Positions 18,650-27,591 of a DNA stretch of 64,000 nucleotides are shown piece by piece. The DNA is taken from the NCBI GenBank assembly GCA_000403255.2, contig KE159593.1, forward strand, positions 129,969 through 193,968, read 5' to 3'. The stretch's first letter is position 1. Every line of letters begins with the position of its first letter. Source of the DNA: Lachnospiraceae bacterium 3-1. GTDB taxonomy: Bacteria > Bacillota > Clostridia > Lachnospirales > Lachnospiraceae. The notes below the pieces were generated by a model. That model searched no databases, had not been told where the DNA came from, and saw only the letters and a program-made list of their open reading frames with translations. The position numbers and the translations under genes are program-made.

Positions 18650-19234
18650 ATGGTAGAAAAGATAGTAATGCAGTTAGTAACTCAAATGGAGGAACGAAAA
18701 ATAATTGAAAAATCCAGCAGAGATTATTATGAATATGTTTTGATAACTTTGGCAGAACATATTATTGCGGTTGGAACCATGCTGATAATCGGTATGCTTT
18801 TTAATCAATTCATAGCAACGATTATTTTTCTGGTATTTTTTCTTTCATTGAGAAAACGAACCGGGGGTTATCATGCAGATAAATTCTGGCAGTGCTATCT
18901 TGCGACAATCATAACTTATATTGGAATTATTCAGGTGGCTGCAATCTTATCGGAAAAGTCTTATATTATGTGTGTAACACTGTTTTTTGCGGTGCTTATC
19001 ATTGAGATTATAGGAACCGTAAATCACCCTAACATTGATATGGACAAGGACGAATTGCAGGAAAACAAAAAGTCAGCCAGATTACTTGTATTGATGGAGG
19101 CAGCAGTAATAATTTTATTGGACATCTTGGGGATGAACCAGCTCTATGTAAGTTATATGTCAATCGCTATCATATTGTGTTCGCTTCTGATGTGCGTAGC
19201 AAAATTATTGAAACAGGAGGTAAAGGTAAGATGA
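18650..19234 (+). CDS. agrB: AgrB-like peptide processing/export protein, system 1
   Basis: A 194-residue membrane protease that trims AgrD and forms the cyclic peptide. The family signature RKRTGGYHADKFWQC (residues ~62-76) supplies the His and Cys catalytic dyad, and NHPN lies near residue 125. Five to six hydrophobic segments are visible. ATG 18650 follows AAAGGAGGG. The gene overlaps the start of agrD by four bases, so they are coupled. Confidence 0.92.
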   Translation: MVEKIVMQLVTQMEERKIIEKSSRDYYEYVLITLAEHIIAVGTMLIIGMLFNQFIATIIFLVFFLSLRKRTGGYHADKFWQCYLATIITYIGIIQVAAILSEKSYIMCVTLFFAVLIIEIIGTVNHPNIDMDKDELQENKKSARLLVLMEAAVIILLDILGMNQLYVSYMSIAIILCSLLMCVAKLLKQEVKVR

Positions 19235-19380
19235 AGAAAACAGAAAAGATTACAAACAAGGTATTGAAGGTAGTGGAGAGAATTGCCCGGAATGAAGTGG
19301 AAAAAACAGTTCTTGGCAGGACGGCGGAGTGTTCAGCGATTTATCACCAGCCGAAAAGACCGAAGAAAAGGGAAAACTAA
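19231..19380 (+). CDS. agrD: AgrD-like cyclic autoinducer peptide precursor, system 1
   Basis: A 49-residue peptide starting at ATG 19231, which overlaps the agrB stop and follows an AGGAGGTAAAGGT ribosome site. It has an amphipathic N-terminal helix (residues 5-25), then the predicted core CSAIY at 34-38 and a charged tail starting HQPKRP. By comparison with AgrD2 (core CMYCL, tail HQPKQP), AgrB should cut before the HQPK and close a five-residue thiolactone ring on Cys34. Ring size is inferred. Confidence 0.85.
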   Translation: MKKTEKITNKVLKVVERIARNEVEKTVLGRTAECSAIYHQPKRPKKREN

Positions 19381-19607
19381 ATACTGGTTGCGAAGTCTAG
19401 TGTGTATAAAGTTGGCTGTCGCATTAAGAAATTAGTGCGCAGCCTAGCTTAATTAAACTTGTCACTTTATTTTGTCACAGGTATGTCTTGATTGTTATTC
19501 AACATAATTAGACTTTGTTTAACTATATGTATGTTGTTCGTTTGGACCTTTTAGGAAAACGATGTGGTTCTGACTGACAGAGGAATCGTAGAAAGGAGAT
19601 ATACGGT
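19381..19607. other. Gap between agrD1 and peptide cluster 1
   Basis: An imperfect hairpin (GGCTGTCGCA with TGCGCAGCC, 19413-19445) lies after agrD1, with only a weak T tract. A TTGATT at 19488 has no good -10 partner. I cannot place a promoter for peptide cluster 1 with confidence; it may be read through from agrBD1 or depend on another activator. Confidence 0.45.
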
Positions 19608-19877
19608 GTGACAGTATCAAATAAAAGTATAGAAGATAAGTTGGATAGAGTTTTTACTGAAAAGTTCGGCTGTAGTGCAGATAAAGTTGAAATGATGAGA
19701 GAGCATAGATTTCTGTCAAGTGAAATAGGTTTTTCTGCTGCTAATCTTTTAGAATTATTTATAGAAGTGGAAAAAGAGTTTGGAATTATTTTTTCAAAGG
19801 ATGAAATATTGAGTACGCAGTTTGACGACTATACAGAATTAGTAGAAGGAATTAACAAAAAGCTAGGAGGAGAATAA
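19608..19877 (+). CDS. Acyl-carrier-related protein of peptide cluster 1
   Basis: An 89-residue protein with the acyl carrier protein fold pattern: SSEIGFSAANLLELFIEVE then KEFGIIF. Ser43 sits where the phosphopantetheine serine lies in acyl carrier proteins, but the usual Asp before it is Phe, so modification is uncertain. It resembles the acyl-carrier-related family (TIGR04069, from memory) that accompanies CLI_3235-type Cys-rich peptides. The GTG start at 19608 follows AAAGGAGAT. It is the first gene of cluster 1. Confidence 0.75.
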   Translation: MTVSNKSIEDKLDRVFTEKFGCSADKVEMMREHRFLSSEIGFSAANLLELFIEVEKEFGIIFSKDEILSTQFDDYTELVEGINKKLGGE

Positions 19878-19879
19878 TT

Positions 19880-20704
19880 ATGCTTGGTGCAAATGTTGGA
19901 AATATAGGAGTAAATCCATATAGGAACTCCTATACAAGTTCTATACAAAATAAGAATAATGAAAAAGTATCGGAATCTTTTTCAGATAAAATTGTGGGAA
20001 CAATTGAAAATAGTGGCGTTACAGAATCAAGTGCTATGAAGTTTCCTGGGGACATGACAATTAATTATCCACCGAATTTAGCTAAAGTTTCAAATAGTTC
20101 AGTTGGTGGAAAATCCAAAGGTGAAATGACGTTGGATGAGTATAAGCAATGGGTTATGAATGAAATATCCCAAATGCCCGTTAGCGGATGGGCTCGTTCT
20201 ACATACTCATCGGGAGCAATTATAATTAAAGAAGAAGCTTTTGAAAGAATGAAAATTGATCCAGAGTATGAGGAATATGTTTTGAATCGGGTACGTTCAG
20301 CATGTTCGGTTCAAGGTATAACCGGATGTTCAAACTATGTTGGTTATGATGTTATTGGAGCATCGCCGGAAGAATGTTATGGTTATGCAGGTCCAGCGGG
20401 GGGGAGCAGTTTAGAAAATGTAAGTGACGGGGAAACTTGGTGGGAGAAACGCCATAAAAAGATAAAGGAATTGCTTGAAGAGCAAATTGAAAAAAGTCAA
20501 AAGGAGCAATTAGCAAGACGCAAACAAGCAGAAGCTGAATATATAAGTCAGGTATATGCAAGCCGACAGAGAATGTCAAATTTGTTACATAAATCTAATA
20601 CTGGCAGTGATAATATTGCTGTTCTGCCTTTGATGACAACAGCAGCTTCTGCTTATGAAAAAAATGTTGAAGTGTTGTCAGGTGAAACAATTAAAAAATC
20701 TTAA
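19880..20704 (+). CDS. DUF6033-like helical protein of peptide cluster 1
   Basis: A 274-residue protein of unknown function. It has a Ser/Asn-rich N-terminus without signal peptide, a central region (residues ~70-150) and a Lys/Glu/Gln-rich helical C-terminus (190-235). The segment AIIIKEEAFERMKIDPEYEEY matches the cluster 2 protein at 26858 (ISASVVERMATDPQTAEKY), and both proteins occupy the position just before a Cys-rich precursor gene. Pairing of this family with the precursor in both clusters suggests a chaperone, carrier or co-secreted role. The central part contains extra cysteines and Gly-rich SPEECYGYAGPAGGSS. Confidence 0.65.
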   Translation: MLGANVGNIGVNPYRNSYTSSIQNKNNEKVSESFSDKIVGTIENSGVTESSAMKFPGDMTINYPPNLAKVSNSSVGGKSKGEMTLDEYKQWVMNEISQMPVSGWARSTYSSGAIIIKEEAFERMKIDPEYEEYVLNRVRSACSVQGITGCSNYVGYDVIGASPEECYGYAGPAGGSSLENVSDGETWWEKRHKKIKELLEEQIEKSQKEQLARRKQAEAEYISQVYASRQRMSNLLHKSNTGSDNIAVLPLMTTAASAYEKNVEVLSGETIKKS

Positions 20705-20715
20705 AGATTATAATC

Positions 20716-20739
20716 AAATTATTGTTTACATAATAATTT
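20716..20739 (+). other. Intercistronic AT-rich hairpin before precursor 1
   Basis: AAATTATT (20716-20723) and AATAATTT (20732-20739) form an 8-bp stem 36 bases before the precursor start. It could protect or process the precursor mRNA. Confidence 0.4.
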
Positions 20740-20774
20740 TGTTTATAAAATATTCATGAAAGGAGGATATGACA

Positions 20775-20963
20775 ATGAAAAAAACATTAGGAAAGAAAAA
20801 TTCAGTAAGTAATGGTACAGTAATGTCCTTTGCTTGCAACTGCATGTCTGTTTGCGGTATTGGTTGCTCATGTGGCACTACAGACGCATATACCACGCAG
20901 GTCCAGAATTTGGCAAAGGTCGTATCTAGTGGAATGCAGATGTCAACATGGTCTTCTATGTAA
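20775..20963 (+). CDS. Cys-rich precursor peptide 1 (CLI_3235-like)
   Basis: A 62-residue peptide beginning MKKTLGKKNSVSNGTV, a leader shared with precursor 2, followed by a core with Cys21, 23, 27, 31 and 33 and a Ser/Thr-rich tail. It is placed right before a radical-SAM maturase, as in the CLI_3235/CcpM-type systems of clostridia (families recalled from memory). ATG 20775 is eight bases after GGAGG; the ATG at 20769 is too close. The likely modification is thioether (sactionine-type) cross-linking of Cys residues. Confidence 0.82.
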   Translation: MKKTLGKKNSVSNGTVMSFACNCMSVCGIGCSCGTTDAYTTQVQNLAKVVSSGMQMSTWSSM

Positions 20964-20991
20964 TTTTTTTGAAAGACAGTGAATTGACAGG

Positions 20992-21026
20992 ATACAGCGA
21001 TAGGATAGCCTATCGCTGTATTTTTA
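20992..21026 (+). terminator. Attenuator after precursor 1
   Basis: ATACAGCGATAGG (20992-21004) and CCTATCGCTGTAT (21009-21021) form a perfect 13-bp stem with a 4-nt loop and a T5 tail. Partial read-through would give excess precursor relative to the maturase genes downstream. Confidence 0.85.
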
Positions 21027-21057
21027 AAAAATATAATTTTGGAGGAAGGATAATGTA

Positions 21058-22455
21058 ATGCAAAAAAATGATTTTTTTATTCATACATTTAGAACATTAA
21101 ACTCATGTTATTTGTATGATGTTAATATAAATTCTATAATTAGAATAAATGAATCCACCTATAATATATTGAAAAATGAGCAAGAGATTCCAAATGGAGA
21201 TATAAGAATTAGCAAATTGAAGGAACGTGGTTTTTTGCAACCAATAGATAGAAACTTCCAGATTGAGCATCCTTTAACAGATAAAGTGGAAAGCTATATA
21301 CAAAACAATTTATCTCTTTTAATATTGCAGGTTACACAAAATTGTAATCTGAGGTGTAAATATTGTGTTTATTCGGGTAGCTATGTTAATCGTGTTCATA
21401 CAAATAAACGCATGAATTTTGAAACAGCAAAACAAGCGGTGGATTTTTACTACAATCATAGCAAAAATATTGATATTGCTTCAATAAGTTTCTATGGGGG
21501 AGAACCTTTATTAGAATTTGAGCTCATAAGGAATATTGTGGAATATTGTGAAATGAAATTTAGTGGTAAACAATTAAATCTCAATATGACTACTAATGCA
21601 ACATTATTAACAAATGAGATGATGGATTTTTTACAGGTACATAAAATTAATTTAACAATTAGTTTAGATGGGCCAGAAGAAATACATAATAAAAATCGTG
21701 TTTTTGCCGATCATACAAAAGGTACATTTGCAAAGGTTTTAGATAATTTGAACAAATTCCAGCAATTATATCCAGATTATGTAGATACAATTAGCTTCAA
21801 TGCTGTATTTGACGAAGAAAATAATTTTAAAATAAGTAATGACTTCTTTTCTTCAGATTTTATGAAGAAAGCAGACGTGACATTTACAACGGTCAGTGAA
21901 CGTGATGCGAAAGAGTATAAAGACATACAAGAAGAATTTGTTATAAACTACAAATACGAGTTGTTTAAAATGTTTTTGTTTTGTATTGGAAGATTGGAGC
22001 AAGAAGATGTTTCAAAATTGTTGTCAGCACATATTAATAAGTTAAAACAAAGCGTGCATGAACATTTGAAAAAGCCTTTCATTTCAAATGGAAAAACGTA
22101 TCCAAGTGGACCATGTATTCCAGGTGTCAATCGCCTATTTGTTACTGTAGATGGAGAATTATTCCCATGTGAAAGAGTTAGTGAAACGAATTATGCATAT
22201 AAAATAGGTAGTTTGGAAGATGGTTTTTATCTTGATAAAGTTAAAGAACTATTAAACATTGCTCAATATACTAAAACACAGTGCAGTTCATGTTGGGCAA
22301 TGGGTTATTGTGATGGATGTGCATCAGATATGAGTGACGGAGATAAATTAGTTGCAAAGAAGCGATTAGAGAGGTGCGCATCTATGCGTTTTACGGCAGA
22401 TGAAATGATGAAGGAATATTGTGTACTAAGAGAGAATGGATACAATTTTGAATAA
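21058..22455 (+). CDS. Radical-SAM/SPASM peptide maturase 1 (CcpM-like)
   Basis: A 465-residue iron-sulfur enzyme expected to modify precursor 1. The N-terminal ~85 residues resemble the peptide-recognition region of such maturases. The radical-SAM motif CNLRCKYC uses Cys96, Cys100 and Cys103, followed by SFYGGEPLLEF and a C-terminal SPASM region with many Cys (FPCERV, CSSCWAMGYCDGC, RLERC). It is closely similar along its length to the cluster 2 maturase. ATG 21058 follows GGAGGAAGG. It is the first gene after the attenuator. Confidence 0.9.
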   Translation: MQKNDFFIHTFRTLNSCYLYDVNINSIIRINESTYNILKNEQEIPNGDIRISKLKERGFLQPIDRNFQIEHPLTDKVESYIQNNLSLLILQVTQNCNLRCKYCVYSGSYVNRVHTNKRMNFETAKQAVDFYYNHSKNIDIASISFYGGEPLLEFELIRNIVEYCEMKFSGKQLNLNMTTNATLLTNEMMDFLQVHKINLTISLDGPEEIHNKNRVFADHTKGTFAKVLDNLNKFQQLYPDYVDTISFNAVFDEENNFKISNDFFSSDFMKKADVTFTTVSERDAKEYKDIQEEFVINYKYELFKMFLFCIGRLEQEDVSKLLSAHINKLKQSVHEHLKKPFISNGKTYPSGPCIPGVNRLFVTVDGELFPCERVSETNYAYKIGSLEDGFYLDKVKELLNIAQYTKTQCSSCWAMGYCDGCASDMSDGDKLVAKKRLERCASMRFTADEMMKEYCVLRENGYNFE

Positions 22456-22472
22456 ATGAAAGGAAGAAAATT

Positions 22473-23540
22473 ATGAGAACATTGGTATATCCATATGATG
22501 AAGACTTTGAGGCAGTCATTAAGTATGGCGATTTTATTGAGACAATGGAAATAAGAGAGATTTTGTCTCCAGTTGGATGGGGATTACAAAATAAGAAAGT
22601 GGGAGAAAATATTCCAATAAAAACAAATATAAATGCTGTTAATTGGGAACGAATTGATGCATTATTGTTAATTGACACAATCAGAACGAATTTACATATA
22701 AATGAAATTTTGGAAGTGGTTAAATTATCTGCAAAATTTGTACAAAAGATTATTTTAAATAGGGACATAGATGAAAAATCATATGCATGTATAGAAGATA
22801 TATGTTCAAATGAAAAAGTAGCATTGATAGATGTTAGGAGACAAACTCAATTACGAGTTTCAGATAATAAACAGTTAAAGTCGATTTATACACCAGTAAT
22901 AGTTGTTGCGGGTATGGGAGAATGTTGTAATAAGCTGGAAGTTCAAATGTTTATAAAACGATATTTGAATAAATTAGATTATAATGTATGCGTGGTTTCT
23001 TCCAGAAAAAATATGGAAATAGTGGGTTTACATTCTTTTCCAACATTCATGTATGGGAATCAAATTGATGAGTCTGAAAAAATTATTGGATTTAATCATT
23101 ATATAAAGGAGTTGGAAATTGAAGAAAATCCCGATATAATTCTAATTGGAATACCGGGAAGCATTATGCCCATATCTGAAAAACACTCCGAGTTTTTTGG
23201 GGTTTTCGCTTTTGAAGTTTTTAATGCAATTAAAAGTGATATGTTATTGTTCTGCATACATAACAATATTTATACTAATGAATATTTTGAAGAATTAAAG
23301 AAATTGTGTAAATACCGTTATCAGGCAGATATTGACGCTATTATAATATCGAATCATTCATACGATTCACTTTCGTTGCAAACAGAAGGGACGATCAAAT
23401 ATCTTTCTTTTGACGATGAAGAGGTTGATAGGTATAGAGCCAGCTACCCAGATGATGTTTATAGCAGAGCTATGTATGAAAAACTTGCTGAACATGTGAT
23501 AGAAACATTATCTGAATACGCAGATTTTCAAGTGATGTAA
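22473..23540 (+). CDS. Peptide-maturation partner protein 1 (TIGR04066-like)
   Basis: A 355-residue cytosolic protein. The N-terminal half begins RTLVYPYDEDFEAVIKY and EILSPVGWGL; the second half has an alpha/beta pattern (PVIVVAGMGECCNKLEVQ, ILIGIPGSIMPISEKH) that resembles a nucleotide-binding fold without a clear Walker motif. Its paralog lies at 29265. From memory this is the TIGR04066 family tied to Cys-rich peptide maturases; the function is unknown. Its C-terminal domain is also fused to the S8 protease encoded next. Confidence 0.72.
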   Translation: MRTLVYPYDEDFEAVIKYGDFIETMEIREILSPVGWGLQNKKVGENIPIKTNINAVNWERIDALLLIDTIRTNLHINEILEVVKLSAKFVQKIILNRDIDEKSYACIEDICSNEKVALIDVRRQTQLRVSDNKQLKSIYTPVIVVAGMGECCNKLEVQMFIKRYLNKLDYNVCVVSSRKNMEIVGLHSFPTFMYGNQIDESEKIIGFNHYIKELEIEENPDIILIGIPGSIMPISEKHSEFFGVFAFEVFNAIKSDMLLFCIHNNIYTNEYFEELKKLCKYRYQADIDAIIISNHSYDSLSLQTEGTIKYLSFDDEEVDRYRASYPDDVYSRAMYEKLAEHVIETLSEYADFQVM

Positions 23541-23556
23541 ATAAAAGGATAAATTG

Positions 23557-24999
23557 GTGAAACAATTGAATGATGAACAAATAGCAATAATTGATAATGG
23601 AATAAGTGGGAAAATTGTTGGAATAGATAAAATACAGTCTAAGATTTTTGTAGATGATGACAATAATTGCAAGGAGGATTATGTTGAAATTCAAATTACA
23701 GAATTTCAACATGGGACTTTATGTGCATTAATTGTTAAAAAATACAATCCTCACTGTACGTTGAATAGTTTAAGAATTTTAGATAAAGACGGTAATGGAA
23801 GGATTGAAAAAATAGAACCTGCATTTGAATGGTGTTATCAGAACAATATAACGATTGTTAATTTAAGTTTTGGAACTACAAACTTTAATGAGTATGAAAA
23901 GTTAAGAAATTTGGTTAATAAGTATGTGAATAATGGTTTGATTATTGTGGCGGCAACTGCTAATTCGGGTTTTGTGACATATCCGGCTAGTTTAACAAAT
24001 GTAATTGGTATAGCAACAACAGATAGCCCTTTAAATTATTTTAAGGATTATATGCAGATGGGAATTGATTCGGTTGTTCCATCTGAACATATTGTTAAGA
24101 TATGTGACATAGAAACAATAACATCATTAAGTAATAGTTATGCTGCGCCATATATATGTGCTTTGATTGCAAATAAACTAAACAATGACAAAACTCTTGA
24201 TATAGTAAAATTAAAGAGATATGCAAAAGAGCAAAGCCATATTGAAATGACAGTGGAGGGTTATGAGCCGGATTGGATTTACAGGGCGTATATATCGGGC
24301 AGAGGAACTATGAGCAGGGCAGAGTATTATTTTGAAACAGTTACAGGGGCGTATGATGAAATACAGGGGAAAGCAGATACGGTAATAGCCTATTCTATGG
24401 CAGAATTAGGAAATTTGGATATAAGAAATAAGAACTTAATATATCTTGGAAATGAGGACATTCATAATATAGATGTTCAAGGATTCATTTGGAGCAGGGA
24501 AACAAGGCAACGGCAAATTGAGCATAATTATTATCAGGGAAATGGTCTTGAAGTTCCGGTAGTGATACTGGCAGTGGAAGATGTTATAGATAAGTTCTAT
24601 GTACTCACAGAACTAAAGAGGGCATTTGCCAATGGCGGTTATAACGCATATACAATAGGAATGGAGCCGGAGAGTGTATTATATGCATTAGAATATATGC
24701 CGGAGCCGGTATCAGATATTGATGCTTGGAAAAATTTTATAGAGAGCCAGACTTTTTATAAACAGAGTGATTTGGTCATATGGTGCGTTCCAGTGGAAGA
24801 ACAAGATAAATATTTGAAAGTATATCCTGATTGTGATGTGCAGATCAGTCTTTGCAATGAGGGAAATATAAATATTATTCAGTTCTCTTTTGAAGGAGAA
24901 AAGATTGAGAAAAAAATATCTGGACTGATTGACAGAAAAGATGTTGAGGAAATATATCATATTATAGAAGCGAAACTGACGGAGGAAGAAGATGGATAA
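23557..24999 (+). CDS. Subtilisin-like S8 protease fused to a maturation-partner domain
   Basis: A 480-residue two-part protein. The N-terminal half is an S8-type serine protease with a complete triad: Asp13 (IAIIDNG), His52 (QHGT), oxyanion Asn136 (AATANSG) and Ser194 (SNSYAAP). There is no signal peptide or propeptide, so it acts inside the cell. The C-terminal half (EVPVVILAVEDVIDKFYVL onward) resembles the second half of the neighbouring maturation protein. The fusion suggests leader removal coupled to the maturation complex; the neighbouring ABC exporter has no peptidase domain. Start GTG 23557 is 7 bases after AAAGGAT. Confidence 0.8.
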   Translation: MKQLNDEQIAIIDNGISGKIVGIDKIQSKIFVDDDNNCKEDYVEIQITEFQHGTLCALIVKKYNPHCTLNSLRILDKDGNGRIEKIEPAFEWCYQNNITIVNLSFGTTNFNEYEKLRNLVNKYVNNGLIIVAATANSGFVTYPASLTNVIGIATTDSPLNYFKDYMQMGIDSVVPSEHIVKICDIETITSLSNSYAAPYICALIANKLNNDKTLDIVKLKRYAKEQSHIEMTVEGYEPDWIYRAYISGRGTMSRAEYYFETVTGAYDEIQGKADTVIAYSMAELGNLDIRNKNLIYLGNEDIHNIDVQGFIWSRETRQRQIEHNYYQGNGLEVPVVILAVEDVIDKFYVLTELKRAFANGGYNAYTIGMEPESVLYALEYMPEPVSDIDAWKNFIESQTFYKQSDLVIWCVPVEEQDKYLKVYPDCDVQISLCNEGNINIIQFSFEGEKIEKKISGLIDRKDVEEIYHIIEAKLTEEEDG

Positions 25000-26698
25000 C
25001 AAAGAGGCTGTAAAAAGATTACTTCTGTTACTAGGCAGATACAAAAAAACAATAGTTGTAATTGTCGGCTGTCTGCTTGTTTCTACCGGGTTAAATCTAT
25101 GTGTTCCGCTGATCAGCAGGCGGATCATGGACGATGGCTTTATTGGTGGAAATAAGAAATTATTGATAGAGCTGGTCTTGGCGTCTATGGTAATCTACAC
25201 TATAAATTCCCTCATAGATATAGTTAAGGAAAAGAAACGTGTAGATATTTCAGCAAAGATACAATATTTTCTTTCGGAACAGTCTTTTTCACATCTTATG
25301 AAGCTGCGGGTAAACTATTTCAATAACACAAATTATGCGGAGACTTTGAATAATATCAACATGGATATTAACCAGATGACATCTATTGCTGACAGCAGTG
25401 TTTTTTTCGTAATTACGCAGACGTTTAGCATGACAGGCGGCATAATAGGTTTATTCATAATAGATTTCAGAATGACGGTACTGGTTCTTCTGTTTATACC
25501 TATTAAGTGTGTGGTAATGAAATACTTTGCAAAAAAGCAAAAACAGATTATGGACGAGTTCATAAAAAGGAATCAGGAGTACGCTAAATGGTTTGGAGAT
25601 ACCGTTGGAGGGGTACGGGAAGTCAAGCTGTTTAATATCTTGGATAAAAAGCATGAGGAGTTTGAGTTTAATCAGAACAATATTATAGAGAAACAAAAGC
25701 AGATGAATATGTTAGGGCAGTGGAATACGATAACAGATAGTATCATGGTACAGTTTCTTTCCACATTATTATACATACTGGGCGCAAATTTAGTGTTTGA
25801 TATGAAACTTTCAGTAGGCAGTGTGTTCGCTTTCATTACATATAGTGCTTACGTTACCGGACCGATTTCTGCAATCCTAAATATAGGATACCTGTTATCA
25901 GGGATTATTCCGTCAACAAAAAGATATTATGCGTTTATGGAATTGGAGGAAGAAACGGATAATGGAAAGAAAACGGATCTATGTCCAAATGATTTGAGAT
26001 TGCAGAAGGTTTCTTTTGCGTATGAAAGGGATAAGTGCATTTTAAAGAATATTGATATATTATTTGCAAAATGCAGCAAGACAGCTATAATCGGGCGCAA
26101 TGGTTCGGGAAAGACAACAATCATCAATCTTCTTACGAGAATGTATGAGCCGACAAGCGGTGAAATACTGTTGGGAGCAGAAAATATTTCAGAGCTGCCA
26201 TTGCCAGAATACCGAAATATGGTATCTGTTGTGAGCCAACAAATCTACTTATTCAATGACACAATAAAGAATAACATCTGTCTGTATAAACAAATAGATG
26301 ATACAGTGATAGAAGCTGCCTGCAAGGACAGTGGACTTGAAGATTTTATAAACGAGGTTTCCTTAGATCATGTGGTAGGGCAGAATGGGGCAATGCTCTC
26401 CGGCGGGCAAAAGCAGAAAATAGCCCTTGCAAGGGCATTGGTGCATGACAAGCCGATTATTTTATTTGATGAAGCTACTTCAAACACAGATGCTTATTCA
26501 GAACAGCAAATAAACGGACTGCTTGATACTCGGCTAAAAGACAAAACAGTGATAGTGATAACACATAAGAAAGAAATATTGAGCAAAGTGGATCAGATCG
26601 TTGTACTGAAGGAGGGAGTGGTTACAGCTTTAGGGAGATATGATGATTTGATAGGGAAAAGTGATGAACTAAATGTTATGTTGGAAAAAGCAGAATAA
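24992..26698 (+). CDS. ABC exporter, peptide cluster 1
   Basis: A 568-residue fused permease-ATPase half transporter. About five to six membrane segments occupy residues 15-300. The ATPase has Walker A GRNGSGKTT, signature LSGGQKQKIA and Walker B IILFDEATSNTD. There is no N-terminal C39 peptidase, consistent with a separate S8 protease. The start overlaps the protease gene by eight bases. It probably exports the mature cluster 1 peptide and perhaps the cluster 2 peptide, which has no exporter of its own. Confidence 0.88.
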   Translation: MDNKEAVKRLLLLLGRYKKTIVVIVGCLLVSTGLNLCVPLISRRIMDDGFIGGNKKLLIELVLASMVIYTINSLIDIVKEKKRVDISAKIQYFLSEQSFSHLMKLRVNYFNNTNYAETLNNINMDINQMTSIADSSVFFVITQTFSMTGGIIGLFIIDFRMTVLVLLFIPIKCVVMKYFAKKQKQIMDEFIKRNQEYAKWFGDTVGGVREVKLFNILDKKHEEFEFNQNNIIEKQKQMNMLGQWNTITDSIMVQFLSTLLYILGANLVFDMKLSVGSVFAFITYSAYVTGPISAILNIGYLLSGIIPSTKRYYAFMELEEETDNGKKTDLCPNDLRLQKVSFAYERDKCILKNIDILFAKCSKTAIIGRNGSGKTTIINLLTRMYEPTSGEILLGAENISELPLPEYRNMVSVVSQQIYLFNDTIKNNICLYKQIDDTVIEAACKDSGLEDFINEVSLDHVVGQNGAMLSGGQKQKIALARALVHDKPIILFDEATSNTDAYSEQQINGLLDTRLKDKTVIVITHKKEILSKVDQIVVLKEGVVTALGRYDDLIGKSDELNVMLEKAE

Positions 26699-26706
26699 GT
26701 ATAAGA

Positions 26707-26747
26707 AAATCTTTTCAGAAGCAAGTCTGTCTGTAAAGATTTTTTTT
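26707..26747 (+). terminator. Terminator of peptide cluster 1
   Basis: AAATCTTT (26707-26714) pairs with AAAGATTT (26735-26742), followed by a T run. The run merges into box 1 of P7. Confidence 0.7.
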
Positions 26748-26748
26748 G

Positions 26749-26817
26749 TGCCGTTTTCTGCAAAAACAATTCATTTTCTGCAAGGGTAATTGTATTTGTT
26801 TAAAAGTCTGTTATCAT
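26749..26817 (+). promoter_or_regulatory. LytTR-type box-pair promoter P7 (peptide cluster 2)
   Basis: TGCCGTTTTCTGC and TTCATTTTCTGC repeat at 20 bp (CTGC at 26758 and 26778), with -10 TATCAT at 26812-26817, 34 bp on. It drives the DUF6033-like gene and cluster 2. Confidence 0.82.
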
Positions 26818-26857
26818 TAAAGAAAAGTCTGAAATTTAAATAAGGGAGGATGATACT

Positions 26858-27538
26858 ATGGCAATAGCAGGAGTAACCGACTATACAAATACATATGCAG
26901 CGAATAGAACCAGCTACAATGCAAAAGGAAGTAGTGGATTGAGTGAGACTGCTCAAAGTTATCTGAGTGATTTGAAACAGAAATACTCGGATGTAAATAT
27001 TACGGTAGCAGATTTTAACAGTGAAAAACAGTCAGATGCCTATATGTTAGGTAGCCGTGGTTATAATAATGTGGCTATTTCAGCTAGTGTTGTGGAGAGG
27101 ATGGCAACAGATCCGCAGACAGCAGAGAAATATGAAAAAGTAGTTTCAGATATGAGTGGAAATGCAGAACGGATAGAAAAATTTGCACAGGAAAATAATG
27201 ATGAGATTCTTGGTGCAGGTGTTGTCATTGACAAAAATGGAAAAGTGTCGTATTGGATGGTTGGCAGGAGTAAGGATACGTATGAAAATCCCGGTACTGT
27301 GTATAAAGAAAAGGTACAAAAGCAGTTAGAAGAGAAGCGGGCGAAAAGAAAAGAAGAAGAGAAATTGAAAGAAAAGCGAATAATCAAGGCAGAAACAGCA
27401 GAAAAGTTGCTGGAAAAGAGGAAAAATGGCAAAGCCATGAGAGCTGATCTGAAAGAAGAACTTTTAGATATTGGGCTTGATGGACATGTTAGAAAAATCA
27501 CAGAAGAAAAAGGAGTGCAGATGGATATAACTGTTTAA
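26858..27538 (+). CDS. DUF6033-like helical protein of peptide cluster 2
   Basis: A 226-residue protein starting AIAGVTDYTNTYAANR, with no signal peptide, a central alpha/beta-looking region and a strongly charged Lys/Glu coiled-coil C-terminus (residues ~150-195). I recall this pattern as the DUF6033 family, common in Lachnospiraceae and of unknown role. It aligns with the cluster 1 protein at 19880 around VERMATDP. ATG 26858 follows GGGAGG, and it is the first gene after P7. Confidence 0.7.
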   Translation: MAIAGVTDYTNTYAANRTSYNAKGSSGLSETAQSYLSDLKQKYSDVNITVADFNSEKQSDAYMLGSRGYNNVAISASVVERMATDPQTAEKYEKVVSDMSGNAERIEKFAQENNDEILGAGVVIDKNGKVSYWMVGRSKDTYENPGTVYKEKVQKQLEEKRAKRKEEEKLKEKRIIKAETAEKLLEKRKNGKAMRADLKEELLDIGLDGHVRKITEEKGVQMDITV

Positions 27539-27591
27539 TTTGATATGTTGTTTTTCAATGACATAAATATGTAGAGTAGGAGGTGAAATAA

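Noticed and set aside
19488-19535. TTCAACAT near 19498 as a third agr2-type site for peptide cluster 1
   Set aside because: The second ACA repeat is not at 21 bp and no -10 lies at the expected place.
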